In this document: piece by piece, positions 38,180-46,507 of the stretch
How positions within the stretch are numbered: position 1 is the first letter of the stretch
Layout of the letters: the number at the start of each line of letters is the position of its first letter
Source of the DNA: Cellulosimicrobium cellulans
Lineage (GTDB): Bacteria > Actinomycetota > Actinomycetes > Actinomycetales > Cellulomonadaceae
DNA: 64,000 bases
Assembly: GCF_007679345.1 (NCBI RefSeq)
Contig: NZ_VEGH01000014.1
Span: forward strand, 1 to 64,000
Direction of reading: 5' to 3'
Translations under genes and position numbers: made by a program
The notes under the pieces: generated by a model
What the model was told of the DNA's origin: nothing
The model's database searches: none
Seen by the model: only the letters and a program-made list of their open reading frames with translations

Positions 38180-39151
38180 TCAGTACGCGTACGGGAACCG
38201 GCTCCAGTCCGGGTCCCGGCGCTCGAGGAACGCGTCCCGGCCCTCGACGGCCTCGTCCGTCATGTACGCCAGGCGGGTCGCCTCGCCGGCGAACACCTGC
38301 TGGCCCGCCAGCCCGTCGTCCGCCAGGTTGAACGCGAACTTCAGCATGCGGATGGCCTGCGGCGACTTGGTCGCGATGATGCGCGCGTACTCCAGCGCGG
38401 CGTCCTCGAGGTCGGCGTGGTCCACCACGTCGTTCACGGCGCCCCAGGCGTAGGCCTGCTCCGCGGAGTACTCGCGCGCCAGGAAGAAGATCTCCCGCGC
38501 CCGCTTCTGCCCGGTCTGCCGGGCGAGCAGCGCCGAGCCGTACCCGCCGTCGAAGGAGCCGACGTTCGCGTCGGTCTGCATGAACCGGGCGTGCTCGCGG
38601 GACGCGATGCTCAGGTCGGCCACCACGTGCAGCGAGTGGCCGCCGCCCGCCGCCCAGCCGTTCACGACGGCGACGACCACCTTGGGCATGGTCCGGATGA
38701 GGCGCTGCACCTCGAGGATGTGCAGCCTGCCCGCGCGGGCGGGGTCGATGGCGTCGGCGGTCTCGGCGTCGGTCGAGCCGGTGTAGCGGTAGCCGTCGCG
38801 ACCGCGGATCCGCTGGTCGCCGCCGGAGCAGAACGCGTACCCGCCGTCCTTCGGGCTCGGGCCGTTCCCGGTGAGCAGGACGGTGCCGACGTCCGAGGTC
38901 ATCCGCGCGTGGTCGAGCACCCGGTACAGCTCGTCGACCGTGTGCGGGCGGAACGCGTTGCGCACCTCCGGCCGGTCGAACGCGACGCGCACGACCGGCA
39001 GGTCCCGGGTGCCGCCGTCCGCGGACCGCGCGACGCCGCGGTGGTACGTGAGGTCGGTGAGGTCCTCGAAGCCGCCGACCAGGCGCCACCGGGTCGGGTC
39101 GAAGGTGTCGGAGACGCGCGGGGGGAGCGGGGCGGCGGTGGGGTCGGTCAC
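38180..39151 (-). CDS. menB: 1,4-dihydroxy-2-naphthoyl-CoA synthase MenB
   Basis: The product has 323 residues. It is a crotonase-fold enzyme: FDRPEVRNAFRPHTVDELYR, FCSGGDQRIRGRDGYRYTGS (first oxyanion loop), VVAVVNGWAAGGGHSLHVVA (second oxyanion glycines) and MQTDANVGSFDGGYGSALLA with the catalytic-site Asp, then KRAREIFFLAREYSAEQAYA. It closes the second ring from o-succinylbenzoyl-CoA. The GTG at 39151 follows TACGCT by 7 nt, with no ribosome binding site; an in-frame ATG 114 nt upstream runs through the SMR operator and is rejected. Confidence 0.95.
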   Translation of the reverse strand: MTDPTAAPLPPRVSDTFDPTRWRLVGGFEDLTDLTYHRGVARSADGGTRDLPVVRVAFDRPEVRNAFRPHTVDELYRVLDHARMTSDVGTVLLTGNGPSPKDGGYAFCSGGDQRIRGRDGYRYTGSTDAETADAIDPARAGRLHILEVQRLIRTMPKVVVAVVNGWAAGGGHSLHVVADLSIASREHARFMQTDANVGSFDGGYGSALLARQTGQKRAREIFFLAREYSAEQAYAWGAVNDVVDHADLEDAALEYARIIATKSPQAIRMLKFAFNLADDGLAGQQVFAGEATRLAYMTDEAVEGRDAFLERRDPDWSRFPYAY

Positions 39152-39158
39152 GGTGCCC

Positions 39159-39164
39159 AGCGTA
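39159..39164 (-). promoter_or_regulatory. Leaderless -10 (TACGCT) of menB
   Basis: TACGCT on the minus strand ends 7 nt before the menB GTG at 39151, the same arrangement as for menC (40168-40173). The TetR-type operator lies about 20 nt further upstream, so the SMR regulator could affect menB too. Confidence 0.5.
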
Positions 39165-39184
39165 GGACGGCGCGGCCCCCCGGA

Positions 39185-39206
39185 TTCTGGTACGGTCGTA
39201 CCAGAA
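39185..39206. promoter_or_regulatory. Perfect inverted repeat, likely operator of the adjacent TetR regulator
   Basis: The arms TTCTGGTACG (39185-39194) and CGTACCAGAA (39197-39206) are perfect reverse complements separated by GT. It lies 61 nt before the SMR gene and contains a -10-like TACGGT (39191-39196). Divergent menB is on the other side. Size and symmetry fit a TetR dimer site. Confidence 0.72.
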
Positions 39207-39267
39207 ACGGGCGCGGGACGGCGGAGACTGCCACCCGGCGCGCCCGGTCCCGGGGGAGGGATCACCC

Positions 39268-39591
39268 ATGGCGTGGGCCGTGCTCATCGTGTCCGGACTG
39301 CTCGAGGCGGGCTGGGCGCTCAGCCTCAAGGCGTCGGACGGCTTCACGAGGCTGTGGCCGAGCGTGTCGTTCGGCGTCCTGGCGATCCTGTCGTTCGCCG
39401 GCCTCAGCTGGGCGCTGCGCTCGCTGCCGGTCGGCGTCGCGTACGGCGTGTGGGTCGGCATCGGCGCGTCGGCGACCGCGATCCTGGCGATCGTGCTGTT
39501 CGGCGAGTCCGTGTCGGTGCTGAAGATCGTGTCGCTCGTGCTCATCGTGGCCGGGGTCGTCGGGCTCAACCTGTCGGGCGGCGGCCACTGA
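39268..39591 (+). CDS. sugE: SMR-family transporter (SugE/Gdx-like)
   Basis: The product has 107 residues in four transmembrane segments. The conserved Glu13 in VSGLLEAGWALSLK is the proton/substrate-coupling residue. GFTRLWPSVSFGVLAI, LPVGVAYGVWVGIGASATAI and LFGESVSVLKIVSLVL match the SugE/guanidinium exporter subgroup more than EmrE. It likely exports guanidinium or quaternary cations. The ATG at 39268 follows GGGGGAGGGATCACCC. It is directly followed by its own TetR regulator (1-nt overlap), and both sit between menB and menC, where neither is needed for menaquinone. Confidence 0.88.
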   Translation: MAWAVLIVSGLLEAGWALSLKASDGFTRLWPSVSFGVLAILSFAGLSWALRSLPVGVAYGVWVGIGASATAILAIVLFGESVSVLKIVSLVLIVAGVVGLNLSGGGH

Positions 39592-40175
39592 TGGCCGCGG
39601 GCCGGGCCGGCGGCACGGCGAAGGGGGAACGGCGGCGCGCCGAGCTCGCCCGGGCCGCCGCCGACCTGGTCCGCGAGGAGGGACCCGCGGCGCTGAGCCA
39701 CCGGGCGGTCGCGGCGCGCGCCGGCCTGTCGCTGTCCGCGACGACCTACTACTACGCGGGCCTGGACGAGCTGGCCGCCGCGGCCGGGGCGGCGCTCGTC
39801 GACGACTGGGTGGCGCACGCCGAGGGGGTGCTGCGCCGGGTCCGCGGCGGCGCGGCGCCCGCCGACCCCGCGGCCGTGCTCGTCGAGGCGGTGCTGCCGC
39901 CCGGGGACGACCCCGCGGTGCGCGCGCACTACGAGCAGCTGCTCGCCGCCGGCCGGGTCCCGGCCCTGGCGGCGGCGCTCGGGGACGGCCGCGCGCGGCT
40001 GGACGCCGTCCTGACGACGCTGCTCGCGGAGTTGCGGCTGCCCGTGCCGGCGGCCGTGGCGATCGGCGTGGTCGACGGCGCCGTGGTCGCCGCGGTGAGC
40101 GAGGGCCGGGAGGTGCGCGCGAGCGCCCGCGACCTGCTGCTCGCCGTGCTCGCCGCCGCGCAGCCTCTACGCTGA
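39591..40175 (+). CDS. TetR-family transcriptional regulator
   Basis: The product has 194 residues. The N-terminal HTH is RRAELARAAADLVREEGPAA LSHRAVAARAGLSLSATTYY YAGLDEL, typical of TetR; the rest is an Ala/Leu-rich ligand domain. The ATG at 39591 overlaps the SMR gene stop (TGATG), so both are made from one mRNA. It most likely represses the operon through the perfect inverted repeat at 39185-39206 and is released by an exported cation. Its stop codon overlaps the menC -10 element. Confidence 0.88.
   Translation: MAAGRAGGTAKGERRRAELARAAADLVREEGPAALSHRAVAARAGLSLSATTYYYAGLDELAAAAGAALVDDWVAHAEGVLRRVRGGAAPADPAAVLVEAVLPPGDDPAVRAHYEQLLAAGRVPALAAALGDGRARLDAVLTTLLAELRLPVPAAVAIGVVDGAVVAAVSEGREVRASARDLLLAVLAAAQPLR
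40168..40173 (+). promoter_or_regulatory. Leaderless -10 (TACGCT) of menC
   Basis: TACGCT ends 7 nt before the GTG at 40181 and overlaps the last codons of the tetR gene. No ribosome binding site lies between. menB has the same TACGCT-N7-GTG start. Confidence 0.5.
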
Positions 40176-40180
40176 GCGGC

Positions 40181-41131
40181 GTGCACGTCTACGCGATCGG
40201 ACTGCGGACGCGCTTCCGCCGGATCACGGTGCGCGAGGGCGTGCTGGTCCGCGGGGAGGCCGGCTGGGGCGAGTTCAGCCCGTTCTGGGACTACGACGCC
40301 GCGGAGTCGGCCGCCTGGTGGCGCGCGACCCGCGAGGCGGCGGACGAGGGCTTCCCGGAGCCGGTCCGCGACCGGGTGCCGGTGAACGTGACGGTGCCGG
40401 CCGTCGGCCCGGACGCCGCGCGCCGCATCGTGCTGGCCTCCGGCGGCTGCACCACGGCCAAGGTCAAGGTCGCCGAACCCGGCCAGGGCGCCGCGGAGGA
40501 AGCCGACCGGGTCGCCGCCGTCCGCGAGGCGCTCGGTCCCGCCGGCGCGATCCGGGTGGACGCGAACGCGGCCTGGGACGTCGACACCGCCCTCGAGCGG
40601 CTGAGGATCCTCGACCGCGCCGCCCGCGGGCTGGAGTACGCGGAGCAGCCGGTCGCCTCGGTGCGCGACCTGGCGCGGGTGCGCCGGTCCACGCACGTGC
40701 CGATCGCCGCCGACGAGTCGATCCGCCGGGCGGAGGACCCGATGGCGGTCGTGCGCGCCGGGGCCGCCGACGTCGTGGTGCTCAAGGTGCAGCCGCTCGG
40801 CGGGGTGCGCGCCTGCCTGGACCTGGCGGAGCAGGTCGGGCTGCCGGTCGTGGTGTCCTCCGCGCTGGAGTCGTCGGTCGGGCTGGCGGCGGGCGTGGCG
40901 CTCGCGGCCGCGCTGCCGGAGCTGCCGTACGCCTGCGGGCTCGCCACGGCGCAGCTGCTCGCGGACGACGTCGCCGACCCCGCCCTGCTGCCCGTCGACG
41001 GCGCGCTGCCGGTCGCCGCGGCGCGCGCCGTGGTGCCGACCGAGGAGCGGCTGGCCGCGACCGCCGCCGACCCGGAGACGGTGGCGCGGTGGGCGGAGCG
41101 GCTGGCCGCGGTGCGGGCGGTGGCGCGGTGA
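40181..41131 (+). CDS. menC: o-Succinylbenzoate synthase MenC
   Basis: The product has 316 residues. It is an enolase-superfamily enzyme: the catalytic base Lys lies in GCTTAKVKVAEPGQ (KVKV), metal ligands in IRVDANAAWD, LEYAEQPV and IAADESIR, and the second Lys in VVVLKVQPLGGVRACLDLAE. The short form, without the large capping domain of E. coli MenC, is normal in actinobacteria. It dehydrates SHCHC to o-succinylbenzoate. It overlaps menD by 4 nt, forming one transcription unit. Confidence 0.93.
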   Translation: MHVYAIGLRTRFRRITVREGVLVRGEAGWGEFSPFWDYDAAESAAWWRATREAADEGFPEPVRDRVPVNVTVPAVGPDAARRIVLASGGCTTAKVKVAEPGQGAAEEADRVAAVREALGPAGAIRVDANAAWDVDTALERLRILDRAARGLEYAEQPVASVRDLARVRRSTHVPIAADESIRRAEDPMAVVRAGAADVVVLKVQPLGGVRACLDLAEQVGLPVVVSSALESSVGLAAGVALAAALPELPYACGLATAQLLADDVADPALLPVDGALPVAAARAVVPTEERLAATAADPETVARWAERLAAVRAVAR

Positions 41132-42969
41132 CGGCACCGACGACCCCGGCCGCGGCCGGCGGCGGTCCCCGCGGGCCCGTGCGCGGCGCGCCCGCGTCGC
41201 AGGCCGCGCGCGTCCTGGTGCACGAGCTCGCCGCGCACGGCGTCCGGGACGTGGTCCTGGCCCCGGGCTCCCGCAGCGCCCCCCTGGCCTACGCGCTCGC
41301 CGAGGCGGCCCTGCCCGACGCCGAGCGCCCGGCCGGCGCCCCCGCCCTCCGGCTGCACGTGCGGGTGGACGAGCGGTCGGCGGCGTTCCTCGCCCTCGGC
41401 CTGGCCCGCGCCGCCGCGGCGGAGGGTGCCCCGCGCGTCGTGGCCGTCGTGACCACCTCCGGCACCGCGGTCGCCAACCTGCACCCGGCCGTGCTCGAGG
41501 CGCACCACGCGGGCGCCCCGCTGCTGCTGCTCACCGCCGACCGCCCGCACGAGCTGCGCGGCACCGGCGCCAACCAGACGACCGTGCAGCCCGGCATCTT
41601 CGGCGCGGCGACCCGGCTCGCGGCGGACGTGCCCGCGCCGTCGGGCCGTGCGGGGGAGGACCGCGACCTGCGGCACCTGGTGTCGCGCGCCGTCGCCGCG
41701 GCGCTCGGCGCCCGCACCGGCGACCCCGGACCGGTGCACCTGGACCTGGCCTACCGCGAGCCGCTGGTGCCCGGGCCCGAGCCCTGGCCGGGGCACGGGG
41801 CGGCGGGCCGCGTGACCGTGCCCGCGCGCCCGGTCGCGGCCCCGGTGGCCGGCGACGCCGGCGTGCCCAGGCGCGGCGACCTGCCCGGCCCGGTCGTGGT
41901 CGTCGCCGGCGACGGCGCCGGGCCCGAGGCCCGTCGGCTCGCGGAGGCGGCGGGCTGGCCGCTCCTCGCCGAGCCGTCCTCGGGGGCCCGCGGGGGCCCG
42001 GCCGCGCCCGGGGTCTACCGGGTGCTGCTCGGCGACCCCGACCTGGGCGGCCGGATCCGCTCGGTCGTGCTGCTGGGCAGGCCGACGCTCACCCGGCCGG
42101 TGTCGGCCCTGCTCGCGCGGGACGACGTCGACCTCACCGTGGTGGCCCCCGCCGGGTCGGGCTGGCCCGACGCCGGACGCGCGGCGGACCGGGTGCTGAC
42201 CGGCGTGCCGGAGGCGTGGTGCGACGGCCCCGCGGACGACCCGGCGTGGCTCGCGGCCTGGCAGCGCGCCGGCGCCGCCGCCTCGGCCGCGGTGGACGCC
42301 GCGCTGGACGACGACCCCGACGCGCCGGCCACCCGCGCCACCCCGCCGCTCACCGGCCCGCGCGCCGTCCGGGCGGTCGCGGAGGCGTCGCTGCCGGACG
42401 ACGTGCTCGTCGTCGGCTCGTCCAACCCGGTGCGGGACCTGGACCTCGTCGCCCGGTGGGCGGAGCCGCCCCTCGTGCTCGCCAACCGCGGGCTGGCCGG
42501 CATCGACGGGATGCTGTCCACCGCCGCGGGCGTCGCGCTCGGGCTGCCGCGGCGCCGGGTGCGGGCCCTGGTCGGCGACCTCACCTTCCTGCACGACGTC
42601 GGCGGCCTCCTGCGGCTCACCACGGAGCCCGAGGTCGACCTCCAGGTCGTCGTCCTGAACGACGCCGGCGGGTCGATCTTCGCCACGCTGGAGCACGGCG
42701 CGCCGGAACGGGCCCGCACGTTCGAGCGGGTGTTCGGCACGCCGCACGCCGTGGACGTCGCCGCGCTGTGCGCGGGCTACGGGGTGCGGCACGTGCGGGT
42801 CTCGGACGAGGCGGCGCTCGCCGTGGCGCTCGCGGCGCCGGGGCGCGGCACCTCCGTGGTCGAGGTGCGGGTCGACCGCGCGGACCGGCGAGGGCTGGGG
42901 GAGCGGCTGGCGGCCGCGGCCCGGGACGCCGCCCGGGACGCGCTGTCCGGCGGGGGCGCCGCGGGCTGA
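41128..42969 (+). CDS. menD: SEPHCHC synthase MenD
   Basis: The product has 613 residues. It is a thiamin-diphosphate enzyme: VVLAPGSRSAPLAYAL (about residue 40), the activating Glu in LHVRVDERSAAFLALGLARA, PLLLLTADRPHELRGTGANQ, and in the C-terminal domain NRGLAGIDGMLSTAAGVALG, VGDLTFLHDVGGLLRLT (metal-binding GD) and VLNDAGGSIFATLEHG. It joins 2-oxoglutarate to isochorismate. It starts with GTG at 41128 in a GTGA overlap with menC. The Pro/Ala-rich linkers around residues 235-260 are longer than in E. coli MenD but common in high-GC relatives. Confidence 0.95.
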   Translation: MTAPTTPAAAGGGPRGPVRGAPASQAARVLVHELAAHGVRDVVLAPGSRSAPLAYALAEAALPDAERPAGAPALRLHVRVDERSAAFLALGLARAAAAEGAPRVVAVVTTSGTAVANLHPAVLEAHHAGAPLLLLTADRPHELRGTGANQTTVQPGIFGAATRLAADVPAPSGRAGEDRDLRHLVSRAVAAALGARTGDPGPVHLDLAYREPLVPGPEPWPGHGAAGRVTVPARPVAAPVAGDAGVPRRGDLPGPVVVVAGDGAGPEARRLAEAAGWPLLAEPSSGARGGPAAPGVYRVLLGDPDLGGRIRSVVLLGRPTLTRPVSALLARDDVDLTVVAPAGSGWPDAGRAADRVLTGVPEAWCDGPADDPAWLAAWQRAGAAASAAVDAALDDDPDAPATRATPPLTGPRAVRAVAEASLPDDVLVVGSSNPVRDLDLVARWAEPPLVLANRGLAGIDGMLSTAAGVALGLPRRRVRALVGDLTFLHDVGGLLRLTTEPEVDLQVVVLNDAGGSIFATLEHGAPERARTFERVFGTPHAVDVAALCAGYGVRHVRVSDEAALAVALAAPGRGTSVVEVRVDRADRRGLGERLAAAARDAARDALSGGGAAG

Positions 42970-43070
42970 CCGTGGCGGGGCTTGCGGAATTCCTAGCGGA
43001 CTCCCAGGTTTCCCCGAGCGTCGGTCCAGCCGCAGGGGGTCTGATGGTCCCCGAGAAGGAGGTAGACCCC

Positions 43071-44852
43071 ATGAGCAGCAGCACCCCCGAGGGGCCCCGG
43101 GACGTCCAGGGCGCGCCGGAGCCGCAGCGCGAGGACGCCACCGCTGCGACGGAGGCCGTCCCCGCCGCGCCGTCGACCGCGACGCCGTCCGCCGACGAGA
43201 CGCAGCGCATCGCCCCGACGCCCACCCAGCAGCTTCCCCACTCCCCGGCCCAGCCGGCGGCAGCCCCGGCCGCGCCCCCGCAGGGCGGCTACCCGGCGCC
43301 GTACCCGCACGGCGCGCCGCAGCACCCCGCCGGGCCGCACGCCGCCGCGCCGCAGTCCGGCGCGCAGCAGCCGCGCTACGGCCAGTACGCCCCGCAGCAG
43401 CCCGCCGCCCCGCACCAGCAGCACGCCGCCGCGCCGCAGCAGCCGCAGGGCACCCAGCAGCCCGGGCACGCGCCGCAGCAGGGCCACGACCCGCTCGCCG
43501 CGTTCCGCACCCCGGCGGGCGGCCAGGCCGGCCCCGGCGGCCCGCACGGACCCCAGGGCCCGACCGGCGGCCCGGAGTACCCGGCCGCGTACGGCGCCCC
43601 CGGCGGTCCCGGCGGCGCGCCGACCCGCACCCGCACCGCGCGCGACCGGATCTGGCTCCCCGTGGCCGGCGTCGCGGTCGCCGCGGGGCTGCTCGGCAGC
43701 CTCGGCACGGCCGCGCTGACCGGCGCGTTCGACGCCGACGGCTCCGCCCGCTCGGCGAGCATCGCCTCGATCGGCCAGAGCAGCAACGACAGCGTCCCGG
43801 TGTCCGGCTCCTCCGAGGAGAACCCGGACTGGCAGGCCGTCGCGTCCGCCGTCAAGGACTCGGTCGTGGCGATCACCGTCACGACGGGCTCCGGCGAGGC
43901 GCAGGGCTCCGGCGTGATCGTCGACGACGCGGGCCACATCGTCACCAACAACCACGTGGTCTCCGGCGCCCAGGACGACACGGTGCAGGTCACGCTGACC
44001 GACGGCCGGATCTTCACGGCCGACGTCGTCGGCACCGACTCGACGACCGACCTCGCCGTCGTGAAGATCCAGGACGCGCCGGACGACCTGAAGCCCGCCG
44101 CGCTGGGCGACTCGTCCGAGGTGACGGTCGGCGACCCGGTCATGGCCGTCGGCAACCCGCTGGGCCTGGCGAACACCGTGACCACCGGCATCGTCTCCGC
44201 GCTCGACCGCCCGGTGTCCACCACCGAGGACGGCAGCAACGAGGCCGTGGTCACCAACGCGATCCAGATCGACGCGGCCGTGAACCCCGGCAACTCGGGC
44301 GGCCCGCTGTTCGACGCGCAGGGCCGGGTCATCGGCATCACCTCGTCGATCGCCACGACCTCCAGCCAGTCGGGCTCGATCGGCCTCGGCTTCGCGATCC
44401 CGGTCAACCTGGCCGACATGATCGCCGGCCAGCTGATCGAGGACGGCACCGCCGAGCACGCGTTCCTCGGCGTCGGGCTCACCGACAACACCGCGACCGC
44501 GGACGGCGTCACCCGCGCCGGCGCCCAGGTGCAGAGCGTCACGTCGGGCTCGCCCGCCGCGACGGCCGGCATCAAGGAGGGCGACGTGATCGTGGCGATC
44601 GACGGCAAGGCCGTGGCCGGCGCCGAGTCGCTGACCGGCTACGTCCGGGCGCACGCGTCGGGCGACGAGGTCGCCCTCACGCTGGTCCGCGACGGCAAGG
44701 CCCTCGACGTGGACGTCACGCTCGCGGTCCGCCAGGAGACGACGTCGAGCGACTCGGGCTCGGGCGGCTCGGGCAGCACCGACCCGCGGAACATGACGCC
44801 GGACGAGCTCTGGCAGTGGTTCCAGCAGCAGCAGGGCGGCGGTCAGAACTGA
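43071..44852 (+). CDS. HtrA-like S1C serine protease, membrane-anchored, with PDZ domain
   Basis: The product has 593 residues. The first 190 form a cytoplasmic Gln/Pro/Ala/His-rich disordered head. One membrane segment (about 193-216, WLPVAGVAVAAGLLGSLGTA) leads to an extracytoplasmic trypsin-like domain with triad His295 (VTNNHVV), Asp327 (STTDLAVVKI) and Ser409 (NPGNSGGPLF). A PDZ domain follows (about 455-555) with a Ser/Gly linker and a short Gln-rich end. It degrades or refolds damaged envelope proteins. The ATG at 43071 follows AAGGAGGT at 43056-43063. Confidence 0.93.
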   Translation: MSSSTPEGPRDVQGAPEPQREDATAATEAVPAAPSTATPSADETQRIAPTPTQQLPHSPAQPAAAPAAPPQGGYPAPYPHGAPQHPAGPHAAAPQSGAQQPRYGQYAPQQPAAPHQQHAAAPQQPQGTQQPGHAPQQGHDPLAAFRTPAGGQAGPGGPHGPQGPTGGPEYPAAYGAPGGPGGAPTRTRTARDRIWLPVAGVAVAAGLLGSLGTAALTGAFDADGSARSASIASIGQSSNDSVPVSGSSEENPDWQAVASAVKDSVVAITVTTGSGEAQGSGVIVDDAGHIVTNNHVVSGAQDDTVQVTLTDGRIFTADVVGTDSTTDLAVVKIQDAPDDLKPAALGDSSEVTVGDPVMAVGNPLGLANTVTTGIVSALDRPVSTTEDGSNEAVVTNAIQIDAAVNPGNSGGPLFDAQGRVIGITSSIATTSSQSGSIGLGFAIPVNLADMIAGQLIEDGTAEHAFLGVGLTDNTATADGVTRAGAQVQSVTSGSPAATAGIKEGDVIVAIDGKAVAGAESLTGYVRAHASGDEVALTLVRDGKALDVDVTLAVRQETTSSDSGSGGSGSTDPRNMTPDELWQWFQQQQGGGQN

Positions 44853-44873
44853 CGGAGCCCTCCAGGACGGCCC

Positions 44874-44902
44874 CCGGGCGGGATATCCCCTGCCCCGCCC
44901 GG
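44874..44902 (+). terminator. Terminator hairpin 1 after the HtrA-like gene
   Basis: CCGGGCGGG (44874-44882) pairs perfectly with CCCGCCCGG (44894-44902) around an 11-nt loop, 21 nt after the stop codon. No T-tract follows. Confidence 0.6.
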
Positions 44903-44944
44903 CGGCCTCGGGGGTGGTGAGCCCGCACCTCGCCACCCCGACCG

Positions 44945-44987
44945 ACGGCCCCCGCGGCGCGCACCCCCTGGCGCCCGCGGGGGCCGT
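44945..44987. terminator. Terminator hairpin 2 between the HtrA-like gene and menF
   Basis: ACGGCCCCCGCGG (44945-44957) pairs perfectly with CCGCGGGGGCCGT (44975-44987) across a 17-nt loop. Its symmetry lets it act on transcripts from either side. Confidence 0.6.
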
Positions 44988-45003
44988 CCCGCGCGCGCCC
45001 GTC

Positions 45004-45076
45004 GCCGAGATAGGACCGCCCACCCGAGATAGGACCGTCCAGGGTCCTACCTCGGCGCGGAGGCCCTATCTCGGCG
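45004..45076. repeat. Nested inverted repeat of four CCGAGATAGGACC-like units
   Basis: Two direct units, GCCGAGATAGGACCG (45004-45018) and CCGAGATAGGACCG (45024-45037), are followed by two inverted ones, GGGTCCTACCTCGGCG (45042-45057) and GGCCCTATCTCGGCG (45062-45076). Inner units pair 12 of 13, outer units nearly as well, so the DNA or RNA can form either two nested stems or two alternative hairpins. The A/T-containing core contrasts with the GC-rich surroundings. No function is known to me. Confidence 0.88.
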
Positions 45077-45099
45077 AGGAGGAGCGGGCGTGCGCCGGG

Positions 45100-46434
45100 T
45101 CAGTCCGCGGCGAGCGCCGTGCGCATCGGGACCAGCTTCGCGCGGGACTCCGCCAGCTCCGCGGCCGGGTCGGACGCCGCGACGATGCCGCAGCCCGCGA
45201 ACAGCCGGAGGCGGTGCGGGTCGGCGGGGTCGAGCTCCGCGGAGCGCAGGCCGATGCCCCACTCGCCGTCGCCGTCCGCACCGACCCAGCCGACGGGGCC
45301 GGCGTACCGGGCGCGGTCCATGCCCTCGATCGCCCGGATCAGGTCGCGGGCGGCCTCGGTGGGCGTGCCGCAGACGGCGGCGGTGGGGTGCAGCGCGGCC
45401 GCGAGGGCGAGCGACGTGGGGTGCGGGCCGCCGTCGGCGTCCGCCCCGGTCCCGCGCAGCACCGCGGTGACGTCGGACGCCAGGTGCAGCACGTTCGGCA
45501 GGTGCAGCACGAACGGGACGTCGGGCACGTTGGTCGACGAGCAGAACGGCGCGAGCGCCTGCGCGACCGAGGAGACCGCGTACTCGTGCTCCTCGAGGTC
45601 CTTGGACGAGTGCGCGAGGATCGCGGCGCGCGCCAGGTCGGCGTCGTCGTCGCCGGTCCGGCGGATCGTGCCGGCGAGCACGCGCGACGTCACCAGGCCC
45701 TTGTCCGAGCGGACCAGCAGCTCGGGCGTCGCGCCGATGAGCCCGTCGACGGAGAACGTCCAGCAGGTCGGGTAGCGCTCGGCGAGCCGGCCGAGGGCGT
45801 GCCGCACGTCGAGCGGCTCGGTGGTCGTGGCGACCTCGTCCCGGGCGAGCACGACCTTGTCGAGCTCGCCGGCCCGGATGGCGGCGACGCCGCGGGCGAC
45901 CACGCCCGGCCAGTCCTCGGCCGCGACGGCGCCGGAGGCGTAGGTCACGGCGCCGGGGGCGCGGACCGGGGTCAGGCCGGCGACGTGCCGGGCGACCAGC
46001 GACCAGTCCGGGGCCGCGCCGAGCGTGCCGGCGGTCTCGACCACCGTGAGCCACGCCTGCCCGTCGCGGCGGCCGACGACCACCCGCGGCACCACCAGGG
46101 CGCCGCCCGCGGCGGACAGGTCGTCGAACGCGAACGAGCCGAACGCGACCGGCCCGGTGCCGGGCAGCCCGACCTCGTCCCGGACCACGGCGTGCCGGAC
46201 CAGGTCCTGCCACCAGCGCTCCGCGTCGGCGAACCGGTCCCGGCCCGCGACCTCGACCCGCGCGGCCTCGCCCCAGCCGACGAGGCCGTCGCCCCGGCGC
46301 ACCCAGGTGAGCGGGGCGTCCGCGGGGAGCAGGGAGAGCAGGTCGTCCGGGGCGTCGATCCGGACGGTGCGCACCACGAGCGGCTCGGGGTGCGAGGACG
46401 CCGCGGCCTGGCGGTCGTCGAGGGGGCTGGTCAT
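45100..46434 (-). CDS. menF: Isochorismate synthase (MenF/EntC family)
   Basis: The product has 444 residues. It belongs to the chorismate-utilising family: [75 protein letters not shown] (metal-binding Glu), [20 protein letters not shown] and [24 protein letters not shown] are present in order. It converts chorismate to isochorismate, the first committed step of menaquinone synthesis; a salicylate or siderophore role is less likely in this context. The ATG at 46434 follows TACCCT by 8 nt with no ribosome binding site. It is divergent from menG. Confidence 0.92.
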   Translation of the reverse strand: MTSPLDDRQAAASSHPEPLVVRTVRIDAPDDLLSLLPADAPLTWVRRGDGLVGWGEAARVEVAGRDRFADAERWWQDLVRHAVVRDEVGLPGTGPVAFGSFAFDDLSAAGGALVVPRVVVGRRDGQAWLTVVETAGTLGAAPDWSLVARHVAGLTPVRAPGAVTYASGAVAAEDWPGVVARGVAAIRAGELDKVVLARDEVATTTEPLDVRHALGRLAERYPTCWTFSVDGLIGATPELLVRSDKGLVTSRVLAGTIRRTGDDDADLARAAILAHSSKDLEEHEYAVSSVAQALAPFCSSTNVPDVPFVLHLPNVLHLASDVTAVLRGTGADADGGPHPTSLALAAALHPTAAVCGTPTEAARDLIRAIEGMDRARYAGPVGWVGADGDGEWGIGLRSAELDPADPHRLRLFAGCGIVAASDPAAELAESRAKLVPMRTALAAD

Positions 46435-46442
46435 CGCGGACC

Positions 46443-46448
46443 AGGGTA
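46443..46448 (-). promoter_or_regulatory. Leaderless -10 (TACCCT) of menF
   Basis: TACCCT on the minus strand ends 8 nt before the ATG at 46434. Confidence 0.45.
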
Positions 46449-46494
46449 CGACCGCGCGGCGGGCGCCCGCGCGCGACCACCGCGCGCGACCTGA

Positions 46495-46500
46495 CACGAT
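46495..46500 (+). promoter_or_regulatory. Leaderless -10 (CACGAT) of menG
   Basis: CACGAT ends 7 nt before the ATG at 46508, with GGGCCCC between and no Shine-Dalgarno match at a usual distance. The glycosyltransferase gene at 9869 has the same CACGAT-N7-ATG layout. Confidence 0.4.
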
Positions 46501-46507
46501 GGGCCCC

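Larger units (their letters stand above)
44853..45099. other. Repeat-filled 247-nt gap between convergent protease and menF genes
   Basis: There is no gene in this interval. It holds two GC-rich hairpins (44874-44902 and 44945-44987) and the nested four-unit inverted repeat at 45004-45076. All are listed separately. Confidence 0.8.
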
